Origin: Anaerolineaceae bacterium
GTDB taxonomy: Bacteria; Chloroflexota; Anaerolineae; Anaerolineales; Anaerolineaceae
Length of the DNA stretch: 64,000 nucleotides
NCBI GenBank assembly: GCA_016841365.1
Contig: JAENZI010000007.1
Location: 62,001 to 126,000, forward strand
Direction of reading: 5' to 3'
A program made the translations under genes and the position numbers. Position 1 is the first letter of the stretch, and each line of letters begins with the position of its first letter. Shown piece after piece: positions 1-9,024 of the stretch. Below the pieces are notes generated by a model. It was not told the origin of the DNA and did no database searches. It worked only from the letters and a program-made list of their open reading frames with translations.

Positions 1-233
1 GGGTGCATGGCTAACTCGGCTTCGCCATTGCGCAATTTTTTGAGGGCTTCAATTGCTGCCTCTGCAACATCTTCAGAGGTCACATCGCCAATGATGGTAA
101 ACCCAAAGGGTGATGATATGCCGCCCATGCTCACCTGTGGGTGCTTTTTACTGAGAATGTGTAATGTCGCATGTTCCAAGCCATGATTCCGGCGAGTGCG
201 TGAAATCGGTCCATGATTAATTGAGTTGCTCAT
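1..233 (-). CDS. DUF6391 family protein (C-terminus beyond the window edge)
   Basis: Reverse-strand reading frame starting at ATG 233 and running off the left edge; 77 codons are visible. The protein begins MSNSINHGPISRTRRNHGLE and continues with a HATLHIL motif and later AEAAIEALKKLRNGEAELA. The RNHGLEHATLH-type N-terminus followed by a glycine-rich SMGGISSPFGF segment is what I recall for DUF6391 proteins, which are common in Chloroflexota and cyanobacteria. Function is unknown; family members often have a membrane segment further on, which cannot be seen here. No good Shine-Dalgarno is visible, so the start is only the first plausible ATG. Confidence 0.7.
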   Translation of the reverse strand, partial: MSNSINHGPISRTRRNHGLEHATLHILSKKHPQVSMGGISSPFGFTIIGDVTSEDVAEAAIEALKKLRNGEAELAMH

Positions 234-342
234 TAAGTTTCTACTTTCTCCCATACCAAACCAAATGACATGAACGGGGATTTTCATTCGTAAATTTTAA
301 ATCATTATAACTTCAGGTGTTAAAGTTGCGGATTTTAAATTT

Positions 343-1740
343 TTATTCAACCAATGCCATTTGAAGCGCCTCGCGCAATGAGCGGGCTTCCTGGACTGCA
401 ATCCCCCCGGGCCAGGGCTGTTTACGGTGCAGCCGGCGGGGAACAATCGCACTTTTAAAGCCCAAGCTGGCAGCCTCACGGAGGCGGGCATCCATCTGAC
501 CCACCATACGCAGCTCACCCGACAGTCCCAACTCGCCAATCAATACGAGATCCGCCCGGACAGGTTGATCGCGCATTGAGGAAGTGATCGCTGCTGCCAC
601 AGCCAGATCAGCAGCAGGTTCATCAATCCGCAGACCGCCGACCACATTCACAAAGATATCCTGCTCGGAAAGGCGAACGTTCATCCGACGGGACAGGACG
701 GCGGCAATCAACAATAAGCGGTTGAAATCAATGCCGTTTGGCGTGCGACGCGGGTTGCCAAAGTTCGTATGACTGGTCAGCCCTTGAATTTCGACCAGCA
801 GGGGGCGGGTACCCTCCATCGTCACGGCGATCGCTGACCCAGGTGCATTGATCATCCGTTCTGCCAAAAAGGCCTCCGAAGGGTTATTGATCTCGATCAT
901 CCCCCGCTCCTGCATTTCAAACACGCCCACTTCCGAAGTTGCCCCAAATCGATTCTTGACTGATCGCAACAGGCGGTAAGCCTGGTATCGATCCCCTTCA
1001 AGGTATAAGACTGTGTCAACAATGTGCTCAAGCACGCGTGGCCCAGCAATTGTGCCCTGCTTGGTAACATGCCCGATCACAAATACGGCAATCCCGGAGG
1101 TCTTCGCCAATTCCCGCAAGCGGGAAGCGCATTCCCGCACCTGTGAAATTGATCCGGCACTCGATTCAAGTTCCGGCCGATAGACCGTTTGAATGGAATC
1201 CACCACCAAAATTCGGGGGTTAACAGATTGAATGTGCTCGAAGATCAAGTCCAGGTTGGTTTCAGTCACAAGGAATAATTCGTCGGGCAGCTCACCTGAT
1301 TTGCCGTCAATCCCCATCAGCAGGCGTGAGGCGCGCATCTTGATCTGGCGCTCCGATTCCTCGCCCGATACATACAACACACGGTTGCCATCCGCCATCT
1401 GCATCGTCATCTGCAGCATCAGTGTAGATTTGCCGATACCCGGGTCGCCGCCGATCAGGACGATCGAACCGGGCACAACGCCCCCGCCCAACACGCGTGA
1501 AAATTCGGTGATCGGCACAGCGATCCGTTCATCGCTATCCCCCTCGATTTCGCTAAGGCGTTTGGGAATCGAAAGACCGCCCAGGCCATGCATCCCTGCA
1601 TGACTTTGAGCGGTCTTGTTTGTTTCTACAATTTCTTCAACCATGCTGTCCCATGCACCGCATTGTGGACAGCGACCCAGGGCTTTCGGCGATGTTCGTC
1701 CGCATTCTTGGCAGACATAACGTGTCCTGGTTTTGGCCAT
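343..1740 (-). CDS. radA: DNA repair protein RadA
   Basis: RadA (Sms) is a RecA-like ATPase that drives branch migration of recombination intermediates in the cytoplasm. The 465-residue length is normal. An N-terminal four-cysteine zinc finger (C10, C13, C24, C27) is followed by a Walker A motif GGDPGIGKST at 97-106 and the RadA-specific KNRFG motif at 262-266. The C-terminal third resembles the Lon-type domain (GGLRIDEPAADLAVAAAI). The gene starts three bases after the clpC stop, with an AGGA sequence inside the end of clpC serving as ribosome site, so it is almost certainly the second gene of a clpC-radA operon, as in many Gram-positive genomes. Identification is firm. Confidence 0.97.
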   Translation of the reverse strand: MAKTRTRYVCQECGRTSPKALGRCPQCGAWDSMVEEIVETNKTAQSHAGMHGLGGLSIPKRLSEIEGDSDERIAVPITEFSRVLGGGVVPGSIVLIGGDPGIGKSTLMLQMTMQMADGNRVLYVSGEESERQIKMRASRLLMGIDGKSGELPDELFLVTETNLDLIFEHIQSVNPRILVVDSIQTVYRPELESSAGSISQVRECASRLRELAKTSGIAVFVIGHVTKQGTIAGPRVLEHIVDTVLYLEGDRYQAYRLLRSVKNRFGATSEVGVFEMQERGMIEINNPSEAFLAERMINAPGSAIAVTMEGTRPLLVEIQGLTSHTNFGNPRRTPNGIDFNRLLLIAAVLSRRMNVRLSEQDIFVNVVGGLRIDEPAADLAVAAAITSSMRDQPVRADLVLIGELGLSGELRMVGQMDARLREAASLGFKSAIVPRRLHRKQPWPGGIAVQEARSLREALQMALVE

Positions 1741-1743
1741 AGT

Positions 1744-4275
1744 TTACATTCCTATTGCGGCTAAGTCGGGCTCTTCTTTCTGATCGCCCTGTTTATCGTG
1801 TTTCAGCACAATCTTCTTGACTTCAGCGCCGTCTTCCTCAACCGTTTCTACATCAACCAGGATCTGCTGACCCTCATCGAATTCTTTCGCCAGCAGGGCA
1901 TCTGAGAGCCGGTCTTCAATCTTTTGCTGGATCACCCTGCGGAGCGGCCTGGCGCCCATTTCAGGATTATAACCTTCTTCGGAAATTAATTCGAGGGCTT
2001 CATCCGTAGCACGCAGGCGGATATTATTTTCCACCAACCGGGCGTTCACCTTATCCAGTTCCAGCTGAACGATCTTGCGGATATCTTCCTGGTTCAAGGA
2101 ACGGAAGACGATCACGCCATCCAGACGGTTGATAAATTCAGGTTTGAAGGTGCGTTTGAGTGCATCCATCAACTTCTTGCGCATCTCTTTATAGGATTGC
2201 GCCTCTTCCTGTGCTTGATCCACAGTCAGTGAGAAGCCAAAGGTTGATTGCCGCTGGATCATATCGGCGCCCACATTGGTGGTCATGATGATGATCGCAT
2301 TGCGAAAGTCAACTTTATGGCCGCGGGCATCCGTCAGGTGTCCTTCTTCCATAATTTGCAACAGCATATTATGGGCTTCAGGGTGTGCCTTTTCGATCTC
2401 ATCAAAGACGATGATCGAATAGGGCCGGCGGCGGATCGCCTCGGTGAGCTGTCCAGCATCTTCATAGCCAACATACCCAGGGGGCGCACCTACCAGGCGG
2501 CTGACGCTGTGACGTTCCATGAATTCTGACATATCCAGCTGGATTAGCGATTCTTCACTGCCAAACATGAATTCCGCCAGGGCTTTGGTCAATTCTGTTT
2601 TGCCAACCCCGGTGGGGCCGAGGAAAATGAACGAGCCAACCGGTCTGGAGGGGTCTTTGAGACCCGCCCGGGCACGGCGGATCGCCTTTGAAATGGTTTC
2701 AACAGCTTCATCCTGCCCAATGATGTGTTCGCGGATATTTTCTTCCATGTTCAACAACCGGGCGGATTCTTCTGTTTCGAGCTGCATCAGGGGTACGCCC
2801 GTCCACATCGAAATCACCTCAGCGATATCCTCTGTGGTCACGTGCGGGCTGGTCGCCCGATCCCAAATGTTGCGCATGTCTTCAAGCTTGCTTTCGAGCT
2901 CGTCAATCTCGTTCTGCAAGGTTTCAACCTGGTCAAAATCCTCTTCGTCACGCGCCGTCTCAAGGTCTTTGCGATGTTCGCGCAATGCTGTGATGACTTC
3001 CTTAGCATTGATGGCTGCCGGGCTTTTATACATCCGCACCCGAGAAGCGGACTCATCAATCAGGTCAATCGCTTTATCGGGCAAGAACCGGTCGCTCACA
3101 TAACGTGCCGAAAGCTTCGCAGCGGATTCGAGGGCTTCGTCTTCAATCGTCAGGCGGTGATGATCCTCATACGCAGAACGAATGCCATGCAAAATTTCAA
3201 TAGTTTCTTCTACAGAAGGCTCATTGACAACAATCGGCTGGAAGCGTCGTTCGAGCGCCGCATCGCTTTCAATGTTCTTGCGGTATTCATCCAATGTGGT
3301 GGCGCCAATTACCTGAAGCTCTCCCCGTGAAAGGGCAGGCTTGAGGATGTTTGCTGCATCCACGGATGACCCGGCTGAACCTGCGCCAACCAGCATATGG
3401 AACTCATCGATGAACAGGATCGCCTGTGAGGACTTCAATTCGTCGATCACCCGTTTGAGACGTTCTTCAAACTGGCCGCGATACATTGTCCCGGCTACCA
3501 GCGAGCCGACATCAAGCTGGAGCAGGCGTTTATCGAGCAGGGGCGCTGGCACATCACCTTCGATGATACGCTGGGCAAGACCTTCGACAATCGCAGTCTT
3601 CCCCACGCCTGGTTCTCCGATCAACGCCGGGTTATTCTTCGTGCGGCGCGCCAAAATCTGGATCACACGCTCAATTTCAGTCTGGCGCCCGATCACCGGG
3701 TCCAGTTTCTTTTCTTCGGCAAGTGCCGTCAGGTCTGTCGCCATCTGGTCAATCAGGGGCGTCTTTTCGGGGTCTTTCTTTTCAGTCTGACGCCGTTTTG
3801 AGGCAGAACGTCCGGTCAATGCAGGGCGTGATTCGCTTTGGGATTCACGCAAAACCCGCTCTGTCTGCCTTCGGATTTGTTCTGGCGTCACGCCGAACTT
3901 CCTGAGGATATTCATCCCCTCACAACTGCTCAGGCGGATCAAACCTAACAATAAATGCTCCGTCCCAACATATTTTTGGTCATTTTTCTTTGCTTCTTCA
4001 ATGGCAAAGGGGATGACTTGCTGCATACCGGGTGAAAGAGTAACCTGCCCGGTATGTTCGCCATAACCGAGCTCATCTTCCACCATTGCTTTTACACGAT
4101 CTACCTCTAAACCCAGCTCACGCAATACACGGCTGGCAACGCTGCCCTCAAGTTCGATCAAAGCAATCAGAAGATGTTCTGTGCTGATCTGGGGCTTGCG
4201 TAAACGTTCTGCTTGTTTTTGAGCCAGGCTGAGCACATGACGTGCTTTTGGGGTGAAATTATCAATTCCAGCCAC
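1744..4275 (-). CDS. clpC: ATP-dependent Clp protease ATPase subunit ClpC
   Basis: Hsp100 unfoldase that feeds substrates to ClpP. Of 843 residues, 1-145 carry the two Clp_N repeats. The first AAA+ module has Walker A GEPGVGKT at 220-227. A UVR-type coiled middle segment follows (DEEDFDQVETLQNEIDE), then the second AAA+ module (GPTGVGKT) and a C-terminal D2 domain (GARPLRRVIQQKIEDRLSDA). The UVR segment separates it from ClpA and ClpB. An FGF-type loop (STFGFSL) after the second Walker region fits ClpP docking. The start is GTG, supported by a perfect AAGGAGG placed six bases upstream. radA follows three bases after the stop. No CtsR gene is in the window. Confidence 0.97.
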   Translation of the reverse strand: MAGIDNFTPKARHVLSLAQKQAERLRKPQISTEHLLIALIELEGSVASRVLRELGLEVDRVKAMVEDELGYGEHTGQVTLSPGMQQVIPFAIEEAKKNDQKYVGTEHLLLGLIRLSSCEGMNILRKFGVTPEQIRRQTERVLRESQSESRPALTGRSASKRRQTEKKDPEKTPLIDQMATDLTALAEEKKLDPVIGRQTEIERVIQILARRTKNNPALIGEPGVGKTAIVEGLAQRIIEGDVPAPLLDKRLLQLDVGSLVAGTMYRGQFEERLKRVIDELKSSQAILFIDEFHMLVGAGSAGSSVDAANILKPALSRGELQVIGATTLDEYRKNIESDAALERRFQPIVVNEPSVEETIEILHGIRSAYEDHHRLTIEDEALESAAKLSARYVSDRFLPDKAIDLIDESASRVRMYKSPAAINAKEVITALREHRKDLETARDEEDFDQVETLQNEIDELESKLEDMRNIWDRATSPHVTTEDIAEVISMWTGVPLMQLETEESARLLNMEENIREHIIGQDEAVETISKAIRRARAGLKDPSRPVGSFIFLGPTGVGKTELTKALAEFMFGSEESLIQLDMSEFMERHSVSRLVGAPPGYVGYEDAGQLTEAIRRRPYSIIVFDEIEKAHPEAHNMLLQIMEEGHLTDARGHKVDFRNAIIIMTTNVGADMIQRQSTFGFSLTVDQAQEEAQSYKEMRKKLMDALKRTFKPEFINRLDGVIVFRSLNQEDIRKIVQLELDKVNARLVENNIRLRATDEALELISEEGYNPEMGARPLRRVIQQKIEDRLSDALLAKEFDEGQQILVDVETVEEDGAEVKKIVLKHDKQGDQKEEPDLAAIGM

Positions 4276-4636
4276 GGCTTACCTCCTTAGATAGTTGTTT
4301 CCTGTTTATTAAATCCATTCCCTGAGTGTCAAGTTATCATGTCTAAATCGGGTCCAGGGGGAAGTTGGCGACCTTTTCAACTTCTAAACGAAACAATTAC
4401 CAGTATTCGTTAACGGATTGGTTTCTGATTAAGGTCTGATCTAATTCTACCAAATTTTGTCCTAAATGGAACGTCTGTACAAGCATTATAATAGAATGTT
4501 AATAAACCCCCTTTTCTGCTATCATATGGCAATTTACCTCTAAATTGACTGATTTACGCACTTAATTCAGGGCATTGATTGCCTTTTTCCGCGCTAATGG
4601 TGCCGCTGTGTCAATTACGCTATGAGCGGACAAAGG
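4276..4636. other. Gene-free interval upstream of clpC
   Basis: This 361-bp AT-rich gap lies between the 3' end of the LiaF-like gene and the start of clpC (both on the minus strand), so it should hold the clpC promoter. TATAAT-like hexamers occur on both strands around 4485-4492, but I find no convincing -35 box at 16-18 bp. I see no CIRCE element and no clear hairpin terminator. Confidence 0.5.
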
Positions 4637-5635
4637 TCATTCAACAACAATATTCCCTGTGCTGATATCTTCGATGACCACAAAAATTTGGTTCGCTGCT
4701 GATTCAAAGTCATCCGTCTGGTAGATACCCTCATCCCGGTCTGCCACACCGCTGGTTTTGGACATCCAAGATGGGATGGTCAAGTTTCCCGTCCCGCCTT
4801 CTTTGACCTCGACCTGCAATGCGCCATCCTCATAGGCAACAAAGGTGATCTGGCCCGTCGAACCATCAATCCTCAACGTCAAATTACCTTGCTCAGGCAA
4901 AATGACCCTCATCGAACCGGTGCTCGCTTGAATTTCAACATCATAGTCATCAGACGAGTCAGGCAAAATGATCTCGCTGGCCCCTGTGCTGGCATCAAAC
5001 ATCAAATGCTCCAGTTGAACTTCTGATAAGTCCAGCTCTGAACGGCCTGTACTGGCATCCACATCGAGATCAAATGGCACCTCTGGGCTGAGGCTGATCT
5101 CCCACCGAAAATCTTCTTTTTGAGTCTGGGGCAGCAACCAGGCGAAAACAGAGTTAATAGCCTCTTGCTCCAACCGGATCTGCTTTTCCTGTCCGCCTGA
5201 AACCGAAAAGGCAACCTGACCAAAGTGGCGTACTTTCGCTTCAACCAGGTTATCCGAATCTGTCAGGGCGTCGACAACAACATCTTGCACGGAAAGATCC
5301 AACTCAAAACGCGCCATGTCAGCACCTTCAATTTTTGCCTCAAACATTTCTGTCTGCAGCTCAGGTTTTCCTTCGAGGTTGAATGTCGTTCCGCTCAACA
5401 AGAGATATACCACGCCTGCCGCAACAAGTAATGCCAGCAATGCGCCCACGGCAGGAAGCCGACGGGCAAAAAGTATGTCCAATCCTGCCAGAATGATCAA
5501 TACCGGCCAGATCTGCAGTAAAATCCACAGATTCTCAGTGGGGATGACATCAATCCTTGCCAGCAACCAGATCACGCCTGCTGCAATAAAAATCACAGGC
5601 CAAAAAAATGAACGGTATGGTTTTCGATCAGACAT
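4637..5635 (-). CDS. LiaF-like membrane protein with toast-rack-type domain
   Basis: The 332-residue protein starts at the second in-frame ATG (MSDRKPYRSFF), chosen because AAGGAAGG stands seven bases upstream; an ATG nine codons earlier lacks such a site. Three closely spaced hydrophobic helices (about residues 10-26, 33-50 and 55-72) match the LiaI/LiaF-type (DUF5668) membrane region. The remainder is beta-rich and repetitive: DASTGRSELDLSEVQLEHL, then DASTGASEIILP, QASTGSMRVILP and GSTGQITFVAY. This regular x-STG-x pattern is typical of the repeating beta structure of DUF4097/toast-rack domains. A role in envelope-stress sensing is an inference from that resemblance. It is divergent from the FHA regulator across an 82-bp gap. 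Confidence 0.75.
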   Translation of the reverse strand: MSDRKPYRSFFWPVIFIAAGVIWLLARIDVIPTENLWILLQIWPVLIILAGLDILFARRLPAVGALLALLVAAGVVYLLLSGTTFNLEGKPELQTEMFEAKIEGADMARFELDLSVQDVVVDALTDSDNLVEAKVRHFGQVAFSVSGGQEKQIRLEQEAINSVFAWLLPQTQKEDFRWEISLSPEVPFDLDVDASTGRSELDLSEVQLEHLMFDASTGASEIILPDSSDDYDVEIQASTGSMRVILPEQGNLTLRIDGSTGQITFVAYEDGALQVEVKEGGTGNLTIPSWMSKTSGVADRDEGIYQTDDFESAANQIFVVIEDISTGNIVVE

Positions 5636-5717
5636 GTCGCCCTTCCTTGCTGTTTCGTACACGAATTTTATTCAACGAATGTAATATACTATAATTATAT
5701 CAATGAAGAATTAATTA

Positions 5718-6428
5718 ATGATTTATGTTACCCAATTTGAACTAAACGAAACGCAGATAAAAAATATGATGCTGAACAATAATAAAGAATATCCATTATT
5801 AATTGCACAATCCGGGCCACTTGAAGGCCAGCGTTGGAAGATCAAATCCGACCTTGTTTTGGGGCGCGATTCAGATTGTGACATCATCATCCCCTTGCGC
5901 CAGGTTTCCCGCCAGCACACTCGCATTTTGGTCACCCCTGATGGAACCAGGGTTGAGGACCTCAACAGCAAAAATGGCACCTATGTCAACGGGCAATTGG
6001 TTCAGGAGGCTTCTGACCTAATCGATGGCGACGAGTTGCAAATTGCCCTCGCCCAGCATTTTATCTACCTCAGCTCAGATGCAACCATGCCCCTTGAAGG
6101 TCTGCCCCTTGAAATGCTAAAACGGCGCCTCCGTGTTGATTTCGGAGCACGCCGTGTGTGGATCGTTGACCAGGAAATTGACCCACCGCTATCCGCCTCT
6201 CAGTTCAACCTGCTGCAAATCCTTTATGAACAGCCGGGTGAAGTGATAACCCGGACGGAGATCATCTCGGCTGTGTGGGGCAAAGCTGCCGAAGGAGTTA
6301 CAGAGCAAGCATTAGACGCCCTGGTGCGGCGGCTGCGTGACCGGCTGGCTGAGATTGACCCTGACAATGAGTATATTGTCACCGTGCGGGGTCATGGCCT
6401 GCGCCTTGAAAACCCACCGATTGCCTGA
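5718..6428 (+). CDS. FHA domain / winged-helix transcriptional regulator
   Basis: A 236-residue fusion of a phosphothreonine-binding FHA domain (about 25-110; GRDSDCDIIIPLRQVSRQH and then LNSKNGTYVNG) with an OmpR/PhoB-type winged helix (about 130-230; LLQILYEQPGEVITRTEII and LRDRLAEIDPDNEYIVTVRG). It has no receiver domain, so the input is probably phosphorylation by a Ser/Thr kinase instead of a two-component partner; one such kinase gene lies at 30.8 kb, but the link is speculative. A later ATG at 5766 could be the true start, because the first 16 residues are not part of the FHA fold and neither site has a good Shine-Dalgarno. It is divergent from the LiaF-like gene and may regulate it. 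Confidence 0.85.
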   Translation: MIYVTQFELNETQIKNMMLNNNKEYPLLIAQSGPLEGQRWKIKSDLVLGRDSDCDIIIPLRQVSRQHTRILVTPDGTRVEDLNSKNGTYVNGQLVQEASDLIDGDELQIALAQHFIYLSSDATMPLEGLPLEMLKRRLRVDFGARRVWIVDQEIDPPLSASQFNLLQILYEQPGEVITRTEIISAVWGKAAEGVTEQALDALVRRLRDRLAEIDPDNEYIVTVRGHGLRLENPPIA

Positions 6429-6438
6429 AATCCCAGGT

Positions 6439-7797
6439 TTAGCCTTCGCTCTCAAGATTGCGTTTCATCGTGAAACGCAGCGCCCGGCGATAGATTTTCT
6501 GTAATTTTTCAGCAGTCGCCTGGCGGCCTTCTTGTTGCTGGGTCTGGTTCAGTAAATTCATCAAAAATTGCATGAAATCATCCGTGATCTCGTCGCCATT
6601 TTCGTTGAGAATGGCATCGATGGCAGATTCATCCTCTGCCTGGATCAAAGTTTCGATCAGCTCGATGTTTGCGCCTGGCGCACTGATCTTCTGGATGGTA
6701 TTTGTGATCTTTTGCAGTTTATCCAACTGCGCTTGATCTTCCTCTTTTCGGGCAAGCTGAATGCGTTTGCGCAGGACCTCAAGGAAGATCTCGTTGATTG
6801 AAGGCAGCGCCTGCATGGTCGCCTCCTCAATATTATCCTGTTTGATGATTTCATCCAAAAGCTGGCCGGCAAGGTCTTCCTGTTCTTTGATCGCCTCGTC
6901 GATCTCGTGAGTCATCTCAAGCAGATTTTCACGCAGCGCAGTCAATTTATCTCGTTCAGCACCTTCAGCAGCTTGAATGCGGTCAGACAGCATCTGGAAG
7001 AAGCTGTAATCCAACCCGCCGCGAGCCATGCTGACCAATGTTACCAGGCGAACCTCAGAATCAGCGGCATCAACGATCAGATCCAATAAAGCCTGTCGGG
7101 TTAAGCCTTTTTTGCCTGCCTCTTCAAGCGCTTTGATCGCGGCCTGCTGCTCTTGAGCTTGTTCAAGGACTTCACGGCCAAAGTCGGTGTTTTCCAAAAT
7201 CTCCTGCTGAAGCCGGGCAAGCACCTGCACACTCTCTTCTTCACCTGACATCGAAGCACTCTGGATCAGGCGCTGTAAAATCATTAATAATTCTTCATCT
7301 ACCAGCGTTTCTTCTTGCCGAATGACTTCTGCCCTGGCCTCGGGTGAAATGCTCGCCAGCCGCTGCAAAAAGTTCAGGCGGTCTTGCTGCGCTTTGAGCA
7401 TTTCCGGTGTGATCCCATCTTCTTCGAGGATGCGTTCAACCAGACGCTGGCGGGTTAACATCGTCTCTGGCTTAAAAAGGTAAGCTTTGCGCTGTTCCTG
7501 CGGGAGGCCGTCCATCACCCGTTTGATCATTGGCCCAACCATTTGCTCCTGCTGGGGGACTGACACATTCAATTCGGGCGGGAAAAAGGTCAATAACAAC
7601 TCGTTTTCAGGATCGTGATAGACGATCGGCTGCGGCGCCTGACCACGGAACCCGCAATTGGGGCATTCGATCAAATTGTAAGCGCCGGATAGCAATATTT
7701 GTTTTGCCTGAGGATCTTCCCTTAAATCAAATAACCGCCGAATATCTGCGGCAACAGGTTGTTTACACTGGGGGCATGCAATGGTTGTTTTTGCCAT
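6439..7797 (-). CDS. CpXC domain-containing protein
   Basis: A 452-residue protein beginning MAKTTIACPQCKQPVAADI. Two CPxC pairs near the N-terminus (CPQC at 8-11 and ECPNCGFRG about 35 residues later) probably bind one zinc ion and match the CpXC family. The other 350 residues are charged and strongly helical, with many Q/E-rich stretches (LEQAQEQQAAIKALEEAG), and probably form coiled coils. There is no signal peptide or membrane segment, so it is likely cytoplasmic. It converges with the FHA regulator with only 10 bp between stops. Function is unknown; family members recur in Chloroflexota. Confidence 0.75.
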   Translation of the reverse strand: MAKTTIACPQCKQPVAADIRRLFDLREDPQAKQILLSGAYNLIECPNCGFRGQAPQPIVYHDPENELLLTFFPPELNVSVPQQEQMVGPMIKRVMDGLPQEQRKAYLFKPETMLTRQRLVERILEEDGITPEMLKAQQDRLNFLQRLASISPEARAEVIRQEETLVDEELLMILQRLIQSASMSGEEESVQVLARLQQEILENTDFGREVLEQAQEQQAAIKALEEAGKKGLTRQALLDLIVDAADSEVRLVTLVSMARGGLDYSFFQMLSDRIQAAEGAERDKLTALRENLLEMTHEIDEAIKEQEDLAGQLLDEIIKQDNIEEATMQALPSINEIFLEVLRKRIQLARKEEDQAQLDKLQKITNTIQKISAPGANIELIETLIQAEDESAIDAILNENGDEITDDFMQFLMNLLNQTQQQEGRQATAEKLQKIYRRALRFTMKRNLESEG

Positions 7798-7972
7798 AAT
7801 CTCACTTTCGTTTCTTATCTTTTAGTTCGCCAAGGTTTGCATTATACCATCCTGAACCTTATTCAAGATAGCCGAGAAACACAATTTCAAACTATACTTA
7901 ATTTGTCTTAACAGACCATAAGAAAATTTTTACCAATTTATAAAATCGCAGGATAAGCGAATTTAATAGAAC

Positions 7973-8986
7973 ATGGTATTATTTAACTATTCAATCCGAT
8001 ACCCATCAATCACATTTGTGAAAAGACTAAATTTCTTCCTATTAACCCTCATCCTGATCATCTCTGGCATCGTATTCTGGCAGCCTGCCTATGCACAATC
8101 CGGGGCAGACGTTGAAATCGACGCGCTAGAGATCAGCCTTTTTCCAGAATTCAACCGTCCTTCAATGCTGGTGGTTTACGAAATCACGCTTGAGAACGCT
8201 ATTTCACTGCCGGCCAGACTGACGTTTCAAATCCCAATTGATGGGCAATTGCTTGCTGTCTCGAACCGGGAATCAGATGACAGCCTGACGGCATTAGCAA
8301 CAGAAACTTCCGAATTCGGACAGTGGAAAGATGTTCGTTTCTCATCCAATACGGATCAAATTCGGATGGAGTATTACGATCCAAATCTGATCAAACAAGG
8401 TGATCAACGCATCTTCGTCTATGAGTGGCTTTCCATTTACCCGGTGGGAACTCTGACAGTCAATGTAAGGCAACCCTTAGGCGCAAGCCAGGTCTACACA
8501 GTACCCTCGTTAGGCGAGCCAATCACCGATGCCGATAACAATGTGTTTTTCTCAAGAGAACTTGATGGAGTCCCATCAGGCGAGTCTTTTTCGCTCAGGC
8601 TAATCTACACCAAAGACCCGGCTAACCCGGCTTTTCCCGCGTTGGATGTTGACCCAGCCATAGAAGTCAACCCGACAACCCAGGGCAGAACACCTTCTCC
8701 CCTGACGGTGGTGATGTGGTTATTAACCTTCGATGTCGGCGTTTTGGTGATGCTGGGCTTGTATTACTGGTGGTATGCCAGGAATATTTCTAATAAAAGT
8801 GAGCGCATGGTGCAGGGGGTAGGGATCGCCAACCCGGAAAAACAGGTGGTTTTCTGCCACGAATGCGGCATGCGTTCTCATCCCGGCGACAGCTACTGCA
8901 GCAACTGCGGAACTGAGCTGCGCAGATCATCCAGATCGAACGCTGCAACCACAACACAACCCAGAATAAATCATCCCCTCCAATAA
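7973..8986 (+). CDS. Exported membrane protein with C-terminal zinc ribbon
   Basis: 337 residues. A hydrophobic N-terminal helix (LNFFLLTLILIISGIVF) ends in AYAQ, a plausible signal-peptidase site. A beta-rich extracytoplasmic domain of about 200 residues follows, then a second helix near 250 (VVMWLLTFDVGVLVMLGLYY). The C-terminus carries a four-cysteine zinc ribbon (CHECGMRSHPGDSYCSNCG), which would face the cytoplasm. I do not recognise the exported domain. The 5' start is uncertain: a GTG at 8018 just before the hydrophobic helix would give a more usual signal peptide, and neither site has a good Shine-Dalgarno. Confidence 0.6.
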   Translation: MVLFNYSIRYPSITFVKRLNFFLLTLILIISGIVFWQPAYAQSGADVEIDALEISLFPEFNRPSMLVVYEITLENAISLPARLTFQIPIDGQLLAVSNRESDDSLTALATETSEFGQWKDVRFSSNTDQIRMEYYDPNLIKQGDQRIFVYEWLSIYPVGTLTVNVRQPLGASQVYTVPSLGEPITDADNNVFFSRELDGVPSGESFSLRLIYTKDPANPAFPALDVDPAIEVNPTTQGRTPSPLTVVMWLLTFDVGVLVMLGLYYWWYARNISNKSERMVQGVGIANPEKQVVFCHECGMRSHPGDSYCSNCGTELRRSSRSNAATTTQPRINHPLQ

Positions 8987-9024
8987 ACCAAAAATCCCGA
9001 TTCTCTGCCTATTAGATAGAACGG

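Noticed and set aside
2519-3790. Long plus-strand frames inside clpC (149-201 codons)
   Set aside because: They are antisense shadows of a strongly conserved gene, with serine/arginine-rich composition.
6460-6478. Inverted repeat GCGTTTCA-TCG-TGAAACGC that resembles parS
   Set aside because: It lacks the central CACGTG of parS and lies inside the 3' coding end of the CpXC gene; there is no T-run for a terminator.
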